This document shows, piece after piece, positions 55,501 to 62,679 of a DNA stretch of 64,000 nt. The stretch spans positions 1 to 64,000 of the forward strand of contig JAABRU010000012.1 in NCBI GenBank assembly GCA_011390755.1. Reading direction: 5' to 3'. A program made the position numbers and the translations under genes. The notes under the pieces are model-generated. The model was not told the DNA's origin. It searched no databases and saw only the letters and a program-made list of their open reading frames with translations. Numbering within the stretch: position 1 is the first letter of the stretch; each line of letters opens with the position of its first letter. This stretch comes from Desulfobacteraceae bacterium. Its GTDB lineage: Bacteria; Desulfobacterota; Desulfobacteria; Desulfobacterales; Desulfococcaceae.

Positions 55501-55995
55501 CTTTAAATAAAACTTCTTTTCGCCTGTTCCAATATTTAGTCTGACAAGTCCTCCTCTTGTCCCCACCCATAAAATATCGCTGTCCCTGTTATCCTGAATC
55601 ATTGAAGTAATTTCCGTTGTATCTGAATAAATGGTATAAACCGCATTTTCAGGATCGAATATGCTTGATGAAACAGTAATGGTTTTTGAAACAAAACCGA
55701 AACCATCCAAAGCATCAAAAACCGTCAGTCTCACGGTATATTCCCCATCTTCCCGGTAATAATGACTGTCTTTCACCAATGCGGATGTTCCCCCGTCCCC
55801 GAAACTCCACACATAGGAATAGGGGGCAGTGCCGCCGGATACGACGGCCTCGAATTCCACTTCCAAAGGCAGCACAGCCTGCTCCGGCACGGTTTTGATC
55901 TGCACCGTGAGCGCAGCCAGAGATACAAGGGGATACAGGAAAAAAAACGCAAGTGCATAAAACAATGTACTGAAACAGCCTGATGATCTTTGCAT
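52546..55995 (-). CDS. Secreted C13-type peptidase with PKD and 14-blade two-component-regulator propeller, paralogue
   Basis: An 1149-residue protein from ATG 55995 (AAAAAGGAGAA just upstream; MQRSSGCFSTLFYALAFFFL is a signal peptide). The frame runs 18 codons further without signal features. The layout equals the gene at 19979-23407: PKD domain (YVWSFGDGG), fourteen propeller units (SDGAVWVGTWxGLVRFDY), peptidase with LYIIDHGYSDDGIHGPYF and INESCYSGEF, Ig piece (VWATVQPPDYVPD), dockerin-like tail (DVNGDGKTDLADA, DINNNQKIGLEEA, ending LRKVSGQ). The two genes are the closest relatives in the array and most different in the propeller. Confidence 0.86.
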   Translation of the reverse strand: MQRSSGCFSTLFYALAFFFLYPLVSLAALTVQIKTVPEQAVLPLEVEFEAVVSGGTAPYSYVWSFGDGGTSALVKDSHYYREDGEYTVRLTVFDALDGFGFVSKTITVSSSIFDPENAVYTIYSDTTEITSMIQDNRDSDILWVGTRGGLVRLNIGTGEKKFYLKEIPGLYIRCLIQSSDGAIWIGTDNGLVRFVYEKDQWTIFNTGNSRLPDNHIYSLLSTFDGAVWSGTWYGLVRLDYEKDQWAVFDTDNSRLPDGSIHALLQTSDGAVWVGAWHGLARFDYGKDQWTVFDTYNSGLPDRSILSLLQTFDGAVWVGTRAGGFVRFDYGKDQWTVFDTDNSDLPNVSILSLLQTSDSAVWAGTQEGLARFDYDKNQWTVFNTDNSGLPHNSIYSLLQISNGAVWAGTLEGLIRFDYSKDQWIVIDTNNSGMSSNSIDSLLQTSDGAVWMDAGKLTRFDYGTDHWTIFNIDNSGLPLNINMLQKTSDDAVWVGAYDYGLARFDYGTDQWTVFNTDNSGLPDNNIYSLLQTSDDAVWVGTWHGIARFDYSKDQWTVFNKDNSGLPHNTTNSLLQTSDGAVWVGTWYGLVRFDYSKNQWTVFDMDNSGLPDHRIYGIQEASDGAVWIVTLYNLARFDYEKDQWTVFNAENSVLINKRIWSFLLTSDDAVWLGISGGLARFDYTKDQWAVFNSANSGLASDSIIWSLLQTSDDSLWVGGYGLTRISFPPSTQSPGHMILLAGGGAARTNPLWPTTMELATSAYRIFNARGFKNTDIYFMSPEKWADFNGDGYDDHIVDCPRPDEDRNITKADLEYAITDRAVKAYTPGTPLFLYIIDHGYSDDGIHGPYFMISPGEILYANELSTMLSTYETATGGQVIVINESCYSGEFMSRLKKQGRIVITSASNHIVNYDNFGNSSFTHHFLRYLFENNSLQQAFSKSLRRLQESNLTFYQTPQLDDNGDGKYDTNDGMLASAIKLGGDFATGSPWPQITALEKTELSGTSATFTLTANAHMKRVWATVQPPDYVPDMSGNYQNIELEFFNLSDPDDNMTYTATYENFAKPGRYILTFYAKDQFGNVAASEPVNIYTDSSPADVNGDGKTDLADAILALKICTGQDMTGQNISAGADINNNQKIGLEEAVYILRKVSGQ

Positions 55996-56029
55996 GACAA
56001 TTCTCCTTTTTTGCTGGTTGTTTTGTTTT

Positions 56030-56097
56030 TTGTCTGAACCCGGATTCACGGGATTTACGGATTAACCGGGATTCACATTATCTGCGGTTCGGACAGC
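56030..56097. repeat. GTCTGAAC-type spacer, truncated
   Basis: GTCTGAACCCGGATTCACGG directly followed by ATTATCTGCGGTTCGGAC, so the middle arms found in the other spacers are missing here. Confidence 0.6.
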
Positions 56098-56303
56098 AAA
56101 GCCCTGAAAGGGCGTATTGGTACAGCCCAGGGTGAAGCCCTGGGAAACAGGGAAAAAAATATTGTAAGCCCTGAAAGGGCGTATTACCTTTTATTTTTCA
56201 GATATATAATTTCCTAATCCGCCCTTTCAGGGCTTACAATTATACATAATCTCTTTACCCAGGGCTTCACCCTGGGCTATACCAATACGCCCCTTTGGGG
56301 CTT
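56098..56303. repeat. AAAGCCCTGAAAGGGC inverted-repeat element, copy 4
   Basis: Same ends and length as the copies at 29350 and 48452. Followed by a CCCGGTTCAGAC arm. Confidence 0.75.
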
Positions 56304-56359
56304 ATCCCGGTCAATCCCTAAATCCTGAAAATCCCGGTTCAGACGGTCTTCCGATGACA

Positions 56360-56435
56360 ACTACAAGGATTTATGTAAGAAAGGATTTGGGAAAGGACTG
56401 CGGAAAAATCCTTTCTTATAAAAAATCCATGTAGT
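56360..56435. mobile_element. Hairpin E, short copy
   Basis: ACTACAAGGATTTATGTAAG at the left faces TCTTATAAAAAATCCATGTAGT at the right (imperfect), with GGATTTGGGAAAGG and TGCGGAAAAATCC inside. Related to the perfect copy at 23751-23860. Confidence 0.5.
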
Positions 56436-56561
56436 TATAAACAGCCTGCATAATCATAGAATGATCTGCATTCCTGCATGAAACGTGGGAACGAGGTCAA
56501 AAACACAAATGACCGGAACGCGTGCAAGGGCATCCCGGCCATTTGTAATTTCATAAATATG

Positions 56562-56587
56562 TCGGGTTACGCTTCGCTAACCCGACC
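56562..56587. repeat. REP-like hairpin GTCGGGTTA / TAACCCGAC
   Basis: A nine-base perfect stem with loop CGCTTCGC. Related to hairpins at 1391-1438 and 12226-12252. Here it lies in the 5' region of the IS110 element, so it may be a target, an insertion or part of the element. Confidence 0.6.
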
Positions 56588-56659
56588 TTGTATTATGTGA
56601 AACATGGTTTGACCGGTTCCATGCGATGAACTATGATGCTGTCCCGAAAATGTTTTCCG

Positions 56660-56691
56660 GCCCGCCCGGTGGCCCGGGCCACCGGGCGGGC
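56660..56691. repeat. 32-bp perfect GC-only-ended palindrome in the IS110 5' region
   Basis: The 16 bases GCCCGCCCGGTGGCCC are followed at once by their exact reverse complement, giving a loop-free perfect palindrome 129 bases before the transposase start. As RNA it would be a very stable hairpin. Confidence 0.85.
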
Positions 56692-56819
56692 GGCGGTGAC
56701 GAGGTCGTCCCGACCCCGGACTCCGAGTCCGTGTGTAGCCGGATCCGTTACCGCCATTTTTACCCCGGACAGTCGCATGGGGCTGAAATGACCCCGCATT
56801 TGCAAGGAAGGGATTTTTT

Positions 56820-57755
56820 ATGAATAATTGTATCGGCATAGATATCTCCAAAAATACTTTTGATGTTCATTTTCTGAGTAACGGTTCTGATCATCGCTTT
56901 GACTATAATCCTGATAACATTGATAAAGCTGCCGCCATGTTTCGCTCTGCCGCCCCGGATCTGATTGTCATGGAAGCCACTGGCGGATATGAGACTGACC
57001 TGGCAGCGGAACTTCAGTCTGCCGGACTGCCTGTTGCGGTTGTCAATCCGAAACGGATCAGAAATTTTGCCAAAGCCCTCGGGCAGACTGCCAAAACAGA
57101 CAGAATCGACGCCCGTGTCATAGCTGAATTCGGTGCGGCACTTCAACCTCCGGCCGGTGAGGCCGTTGATGAGACAACCCGTAAAATCAGGGCTCTGACC
57201 GCACGGAAACGCCAACTCATAAGTATCCGTACTGCCGAAAAAAACCGTACGGAGCACATCCGGGATGAGATCATTGAAAAGAGCATCCGGACGCTTATCT
57301 CCGCAACTGAGGAGCAGATCTGTGAGATCGAAAATCAGATCCGTATTCTCATCACATCATCCTCCGATCTGAAACAGAAGGCTGAAATAATTCAGTCTTT
57401 CAAAGGGATCGGGGAGAGCACCGCCGCCGGACTGATAAGCGGACTGCCGGAAATCGGAACAATGAACAGAAGGCAGATCGCATCCCTTACCGGCACGGCA
57501 CCGGTAAACCGGGACAGCGGGCAGTTCCGCGGAAAACGCATGACCGGAGGCGGGCGCTGTGAGATCAGAACCCTGCTTTATATGCCTACTCTTGTTGCAA
57601 TACAGCATAATCCGGACATCCGTAATTTTTACAACCATCTGATTAATAAAGGTAAAAATAAAATGGTTGCAGTTGTGGCCTGTATGAGAAAGATACTGGT
57701 GATCCTTAACTCCATGGTTAAAAATAATCAACCCTGGGAACCGAAAACTGCTTGA
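56820..57755 (+). CDS. IS110-family DEDD transposase/recombinase
   Basis: A 311-residue protein with the two IS110 domains. The N-terminal RuvC-like DEDD domain shows GIDISKNTFDVHF (first Asp), VMEATGGYE (Glu), and TDRIDARVIAEF (last Asp pair). A coiled-coil linker follows near residues 120-195. The C-terminal transposase_20 domain has FKGIGESTAAGLISGLPEIG and the NRDSGQFRGKR block with the catalytic serine, then GGRCEIRTLLYM. All key residues are present, so it should be active. AAGGAAGGG precedes the ATG by nine bases. It is inserted between two members of the protease array. Confidence 0.93.
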   Translation: MNNCIGIDISKNTFDVHFLSNGSDHRFDYNPDNIDKAAAMFRSAAPDLIVMEATGGYETDLAAELQSAGLPVAVVNPKRIRNFAKALGQTAKTDRIDARVIAEFGAALQPPAGEAVDETTRKIRALTARKRQLISIRTAEKNRTEHIRDEIIEKSIRTLISATEEQICEIENQIRILITSSSDLKQKAEIIQSFKGIGESTAAGLISGLPEIGTMNRRQIASLTGTAPVNRDSGQFRGKRMTGGGRCEIRTLLYMPTLVAIQHNPDIRNFYNHLINKGKNKMVAVVACMRKILVILNSMVKNNQPWEPKTA

Positions 57756-57798
57756 CTTTGATAACAGTCGCTACGCACTACGAACGCATACTGGAAAT

Positions 57799-60700
57799 TT
57801 ACAAACCCGCCACCTTCCGGAGGATATACACGGCATCTTCCAGCCCAATCCGGGAGTCTCCGTTTGCATCTGCACCGGAATTTGGGTAATCCGGCACAAT
57901 CTGAGAAGAAACCGCAGCACCGGTCACAGCTTTCAATGCAAGAATGGCATCTGCCAGATTTACAGACAAATCCCCGTTCATATCCCCTTTGGCAAATCCC
58001 TGTCCATTGGTCTGAATGATCCTTGTCAGGCCGGGCAGGGAAAAACTTCCCTGTGAATCTTTGGCATAGATATTGACATGGTACGTTCCGTTAAGGGTGA
58101 ATCCCTCATAAGTTCCCTGATAATTCCCGGCATTGTCCGGTCCCATCAGTTCAATTTCCGGCAGTTCCAGCACCGGATCACCGGGGGACGGCGCATGGGA
58201 ACCCGGCGGAATGATAACAGCCCAGACCCGGATAATGGGATTCAGACTCAGGATGTCACCTGCGGAAATATCCGCGTCTGTTTCCCCGTTTAACACCTGA
58301 TCCGGGGACACCATGCGAATCAGGGGCGGAGAAGAGGCACTCATTGCCCCCCGTCCGATGATGATATTATCTGCCAGCACCTTATCCTCTTTTTCATTTC
58401 CTGTTCCATTGCCGTTGGACTCAATCAGGGCTGTCTGAAATTGTGCCATCATATCCCGTCCAAAGAAAAACGCATCGTCCAGAGGGGAACCGTTATAGAT
58501 AAGAGACCAGAAATGAAAGGAGAAAGAATTAAAGCCTTTATGGAGAAAATAGGCGTTTTCATCAGATGCACTGCTGATGATAATCCGTTTGTTCCCGGTG
58601 ATGATGGGTACAAAAGTGCCGGACTGACAGGCATCGTATATGATGATAATCCTGCCCGGCATGGTCTGCTGCAGGCTGTTGAGCCATGTGTTCATGTCAG
58701 CAGCCCGGAGAATTTCATCCGGGTTGACGCGGAAGGTTCCCTGTCCGCCGTGATCGCTCATGTAAATAAGCAGATCGCTGGCATCTTTTGCCCATGCAGT
58801 GAGTGCAGTGGAAAAAGCGGCCGGTGAGGCATACGCATCCACATCATTGAGTTTTCCGTCTCCGTCCACATCCATTTCTGTCACCGGGTTGAGATAATAA
58901 ATATTCTCTTTGCTGTATCCCTGATAAAGCAGTCCCCGGTAGGCATAATTCGCGCATGTGAGGGTGGCATCCCAGAGAGAATTCAGTGCATAGGGACCGC
59001 CTCCGGCAAGAATTATGGCTTTGGATTCCCGCACCGGGTAATAGCCCGAAGCCGTCTCACTTTCCGTCAGGCCGCTTTTAAAGGCTTTGGCTTTGATGGT
59101 GAGGGAAGCCGGAACCGGAACGGGACTGCTGTAGAGGGGAGAAGCGGAACCGGGTTCACTGCCGTCTGTGGTATAGCGGATTTCCGCCCCGGCAGTATCA
59201 CAGCTTATACTCACACTGCCCGGAGCCTGTGTTCCGGAAGGCGGGGTGAAATAAGGAAGGGATACTTTGGATGCCGCACAGTTGATGGTAAAGGAAGTAT
59301 CCCCGTTAATGGGTATTTCCATACCGTCCGCGCTTCCTGTCCCGCTGATGTCATATTCCCCTTCTGCTCCGCTGACAGTAAAGGAAAGGGTGCGGGAACT
59401 GCCATCAGGGAAAACGCCCCAGCGGATGCTGCGTTTTTCCGCATTCCAGACACCGTTTTCTGTAATGTTTTCCGGAATCAGTCCCTGTGGCAGAATTTCC
59501 TCCGCTGCCCAGGCTGTCACGGTTCCGACAGGATTCATTGTCAGGCTGATCTGCGGGCTGCAGCTTCCGTCCCCGCTCACATTCCGGCTGAATTCTGCGG
59601 GAAGTCCTGTGGATTCCCCATATGCTGCTGTTGTCACATTGCTGGAAAGCATACCGGTTTTTATGGCTATTGCCTTTACCGTGGTCGGGGAACTGATTTG
59701 AACAGGGACAGTATAAACTGTATCCCCGGCATCCGGTATGCTGCCGTCAGTGGTGTAGTGAATTTCACTCCCGGATGTGGCACAGGTGATGGAAAGCATA
59801 AGAGGGATATTTGCACCTGATGGAGGATCAAAAACCGGATCTGCCACTTTCTGCATGGGGCAGTCTGTAATAACCTGTATATCCCCTGTGGAATTTTCGC
59901 TTTTGCCGTTAAAAGATGCGTTTCCGCTCAGGCTGTAAGTTCCGTCTGAACCGGAGAGCGTATAATGCAGGGTACGGGAATTGGCATCTGTGAACACGCC
60001 CCAGCGGATGCTTCTGTTTTCCGGGTTCCATATGCCGCTGTCGGAAATCTCCGAAGGTGTCAGTCCCAAAGGAATGATTTCTTCTGCTGCCCAGGCTTTT
60101 ACCACTGCATCCGGCATGGGCATCGGTCTGATTTTCGGGGCGCAGCTGCTGTTTTCTGTGACTGTGCGGATCATTTCCCCCAGTGCTTCTGAAGGCGGAG
60201 CCGGGTATGTGGCAGAAACCGTATCGCTTTCACTCATGCCGGTTTGAAAGGCTTTGGCACGCAAAAGGGTTCTGGAAATCAGTTGCAGCGGCGCAGTGTA
60301 AAGGGCAGAAGTCACAAGGGGAATACTGCCGTCTGTGGTATAGCGGATCTGCGCTCCTGCGGTTGTGCAGGTGAGGGTGACAGTGACCGGAACCGGGGTT
60401 TGATCCGCTGGGGAAAAAACCGGATTTGCCACTTTGGGGGGCGTGCAGTTGACAATGATTTCCGTGGTTCCGCTGATGTCTGCACTCTGGCCGTCCCCGC
60501 TTTCCTTTCCTTTAAGGGAAAAGGTTCCGTCACTTCCCTGCACGCCGTATGTCAAAGTGCGGGAAAGGGTATCTGTGAAGGTTCCCCATCGGATAATGCC
60601 GGTTTGGGGATTCCATACCCCGCTCTGGCTGATATTTATGGGCGTGAGACCGGACGGAAGGGTTTCCTCCACTGCCCATGCTTTGACTGAAGTGCCGGGC

Positions 60701-60837
60701 GTTACGCTTATGCTCACGGAAGGGGTGCAGGTGGATGTTCCCGTAACTGTGCGCTGCGCGGCTGCCATGATCATGCAGGGACAGGCAGCCAGCAGCAGGC
60801 AGAGGAGAAGGGGGATTTTGATGATGTTATATTTCAT
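57799..60837 (-). CDS. Secreted C13-type peptidase with chitobiase-like Ig domains
   Basis: A 1012-residue exported protein. After a signal peptide (1-26) three double units follow (to about 610). Each has a roughly 100-residue part with VKAWAVEETLPSGLTP and GVWNPQTGIIRWGTFTD, and a CHB_HEX_C/Fn3-associated domain (IRYTTDGSIPLVTSALYTAP). The peptidase (about 615-840) has IYMSDHGGQGTF and IYDACQSGTF. An Ig-like piece (VWAVIIPPGSHAP) and a dockerin-like tail (DMNGDLSVNLADA, DANGDSRIGLEDA, ending LRKVAGL) close it. The stop lies about 45 bases from the IS110 gene. The head may bind polysaccharide. Confidence 0.84.
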   Translation of the reverse strand: MKYNIIKIPLLLCLLLAACPCMIMAAAQRTVTGTSTCTPSVSISVTPGTSVKAWAVEETLPSGLTPINISQSGVWNPQTGIIRWGTFTDTLSRTLTYGVQGSDGTFSLKGKESGDGQSADISGTTEIIVNCTPPKVANPVFSPADQTPVPVTVTLTCTTAGAQIRYTTDGSIPLVTSALYTAPLQLISRTLLRAKAFQTGMSESDTVSATYPAPPSEALGEMIRTVTENSSCAPKIRPMPMPDAVVKAWAAEEIIPLGLTPSEISDSGIWNPENRSIRWGVFTDANSRTLHYTLSGSDGTYSLSGNASFNGKSENSTGDIQVITDCPMQKVADPVFDPPSGANIPLMLSITCATSGSEIHYTTDGSIPDAGDTVYTVPVQISSPTTVKAIAIKTGMLSSNVTTAAYGESTGLPAEFSRNVSGDGSCSPQISLTMNPVGTVTAWAAEEILPQGLIPENITENGVWNAEKRSIRWGVFPDGSSRTLSFTVSGAEGEYDISGTGSADGMEIPINGDTSFTINCAASKVSLPYFTPPSGTQAPGSVSISCDTAGAEIRYTTDGSEPGSASPLYSSPVPVPASLTIKAKAFKSGLTESETASGYYPVRESKAIILAGGGPYALNSLWDATLTCANYAYRGLLYQGYSKENIYYLNPVTEMDVDGDGKLNDVDAYASPAAFSTALTAWAKDASDLLIYMSDHGGQGTFRVNPDEILRAADMNTWLNSLQQTMPGRIIIIYDACQSGTFVPIITGNKRIIISSASDENAYFLHKGFNSFSFHFWSLIYNGSPLDDAFFFGRDMMAQFQTALIESNGNGTGNEKEDKVLADNIIIGRGAMSASSPPLIRMVSPDQVLNGETDADISAGDILSLNPIIRVWAVIIPPGSHAPSPGDPVLELPEIELMGPDNAGNYQGTYEGFTLNGTYHVNIYAKDSQGSFSLPGLTRIIQTNGQGFAKGDMNGDLSVNLADAILALKAVTGAAVSSQIVPDYPNSGADANGDSRIGLEDAVYILRKVAGL

Positions 60838-60941
60838 TATGCTGCATCCTTAATGGTTTGTTATCGTTAGTGCCTGTATGAAAATAAGCTGTAAACCCTG
60901 AGGGTTTTGAAAACCCTCAGGGTTTCCGGGATGTAAAACTG

Positions 60942-62492
60942 CTAACACCCGACTGCATGGATGGTGCGGTTTTCCAATTTCCCGGTTTTCCAGAATAATC
61001 TGTTTTTCCATGATGTTTTCTTCCTCCGGTCAAAGATGACCAGCCAGCCCTCGTCACATCCCAGTGTATCCATATAAGCGGCCAACTGTTTTCTGCCCTG
61101 TTCCAGGGTCTTTGCATCCCTGCGGATTTTGATTTCCACAGGATACTTCCGGTTTTCATAATGAAGGCACATGTCCACACGGCCCCTGCCGGTTGCCAGT
61201 TCCCGGTCAATCCGTCCTCCGGTGTTGATCACCCTCTGCAGAAAAGCCATGAGAATGAGATGGGGCGCAGCCTCTTTGTACTGGAATCTTTCCTGCCATA
61301 TCGCGGAGTTGTCCCGCCAGAACTGCTGAAAATCCGTGAGGAGTTTTCTCATGTCCAGTTTTCCCTTTTCCGCATAGACCGAAAGCTGATATTTCTGATG
61401 ATCCAGATTATCGGCCATGCCCAGATACCGGATCATGACCTCCTCATAAACCGGACAGGACGGGGTTATTATGCCGTTTTCCGTTTTTATCAGTCCCAGA
61501 TCCCGGACAAACTGCAGATCATCATCCAGAGGCACAAATTCCCTTTGCTCACCTGTGATCATGGGTTCCACGATCTTTATCACCCGCTCCTCTTTCAGCC
61601 GCATCAGCAGACTGTCAATATGCGTGTCCCTGCGCCGGATGATGGCTTCAACGGCTTTTTCCGCATGATCGGCGCGTATCTCTTTTGTGTGATCCGATTC
61701 CAGAATTTCCGCAACAATTTCCCGTGCAGCAGCATTGACCAGCCAGGGCTGTCCCTGGGTATAATAATATATGGAATCAGTGACATCTGCGGGAAACACC
61801 TGCCCTGTGTCCTGTGTGTGCTGGTGATACAGTTCCCGGACTTCCTCTTTTGTGAAATTCTTCAGCGTCAGGGCTTTGGTGACAATGTTTGAAGGTCTCG
61901 CACTGCCCAGAGTCTCCTGTTCCTCCCGGATTTTGCCTTTGTAATCCCGGATGTTGCGCATTCCGATCAGTCCCACGGAATGCACAAAGGGCGCACGGCT
62001 GCGGTTGACATATCCGTACCTGAGCTGCCGCAGAAATGCGATAAGGGTTCCGTTTGACAGGCAGTCGGATTCATCAAAAAAAATCACCAGCGGTTTTTTG
62101 AGATCAGTGCAGAACCGGAACAGCGACATTCTCAGAACTGCGGTGTAATCGTTATAATCCGCATTTTTCAGGAAAGCGGATTTGTCAAGTCCGGCATGGA
62201 TTTCAATTTCATTTCCGATTTCCCGGACAATCGCGGGGATTCCCTCTTTGGGATCATCAACTTTCTGCAGGGATTCCAGAGAACAGTACAAAGCATGATA
62301 TCTGCCTTCCCGGTTCAACTGATTCACCAAATCCAGCAGCAGTGTGGTCTTGCCGGTCTGCCGGGCTGCGTAGATGACAAAATACTGTTTCTGATCTATG
62401 AGTTCCATAAGCCCTTTGCATCGCTGTGCAGAGGGAATCATGTAATGTTCACCCGGCAGGCAGGGACCGGCTATATTGAAATACCGTTTCAT
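60942..62492 (-). CDS. AAA-like ATPase with PD-(D/E)XK-like C-terminus
   Basis: A 516-residue soluble protein of the AAA_14/AAA-like group common in these bacteria. Walker A is AARQTGKTTL near residues 43-52, Walker B is LVIFFDESD near 132-140, and a winged-helix-like middle region follows. The C-terminus has RGRVDMCLHYENRKYPVEIK, the D...ExK spacing of a PD-(D/E)XK nuclease-like fold. It has no signal peptide and is not part of the secreted array, though it is next to it and on the same strand. The family is multicopy and its role unknown; mobile or defence functions are suggested for relatives. Confidence 0.75.
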   Translation of the reverse strand: MKRYFNIAGPCLPGEHYMIPSAQRCKGLMELIDQKQYFVIYAARQTGKTTLLLDLVNQLNREGRYHALYCSLESLQKVDDPKEGIPAIVREIGNEIEIHAGLDKSAFLKNADYNDYTAVLRMSLFRFCTDLKKPLVIFFDESDCLSNGTLIAFLRQLRYGYVNRSRAPFVHSVGLIGMRNIRDYKGKIREEQETLGSARPSNIVTKALTLKNFTKEEVRELYHQHTQDTGQVFPADVTDSIYYYTQGQPWLVNAAAREIVAEILESDHTKEIRADHAEKAVEAIIRRRDTHIDSLLMRLKEERVIKIVEPMITGEQREFVPLDDDLQFVRDLGLIKTENGIITPSCPVYEEVMIRYLGMADNLDHQKYQLSVYAEKGKLDMRKLLTDFQQFWRDNSAIWQERFQYKEAAPHLILMAFLQRVINTGGRIDRELATGRGRVDMCLHYENRKYPVEIKIRRDAKTLEQGRKQLAAYMDTLGCDEGWLVIFDRRKKTSWKNRLFWKTGKLENRTIHAVGC

Positions 62493-62679
62493 GGTGTTGC
62501 TCCTTTCCGTGATAAACCTGCTGATGGTGGGTCAAACCGGTTGATAATGTCATCCCTTGCGGGATTCGGATTGTTTTTTTAATATTTTTCTATAATAATA
62601 TCAATCCTTGCGGATTTTTTCCGTCCCGGTGTCAGCCCCGAATCAACGGATTTGACTACCATCAAACTGCTGTCCCTGT

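Larger units (their letters stand above)
56500..57790 (+). mobile_element. IS110-family insertion sequence (ends approximate)
   Basis: A single transposase gene is preceded by about 320 bases of structured non-coding DNA and followed by about 40 bases before the next gene. IS110 elements lack usual inverted repeats, so ends cannot be read directly; I place the left end after the common GTGGGAACGAG spacer sequence and the right end before the next gene's stop. The long 5' region is where IS110-group elements encode their bridge RNA. Confidence 0.6.
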
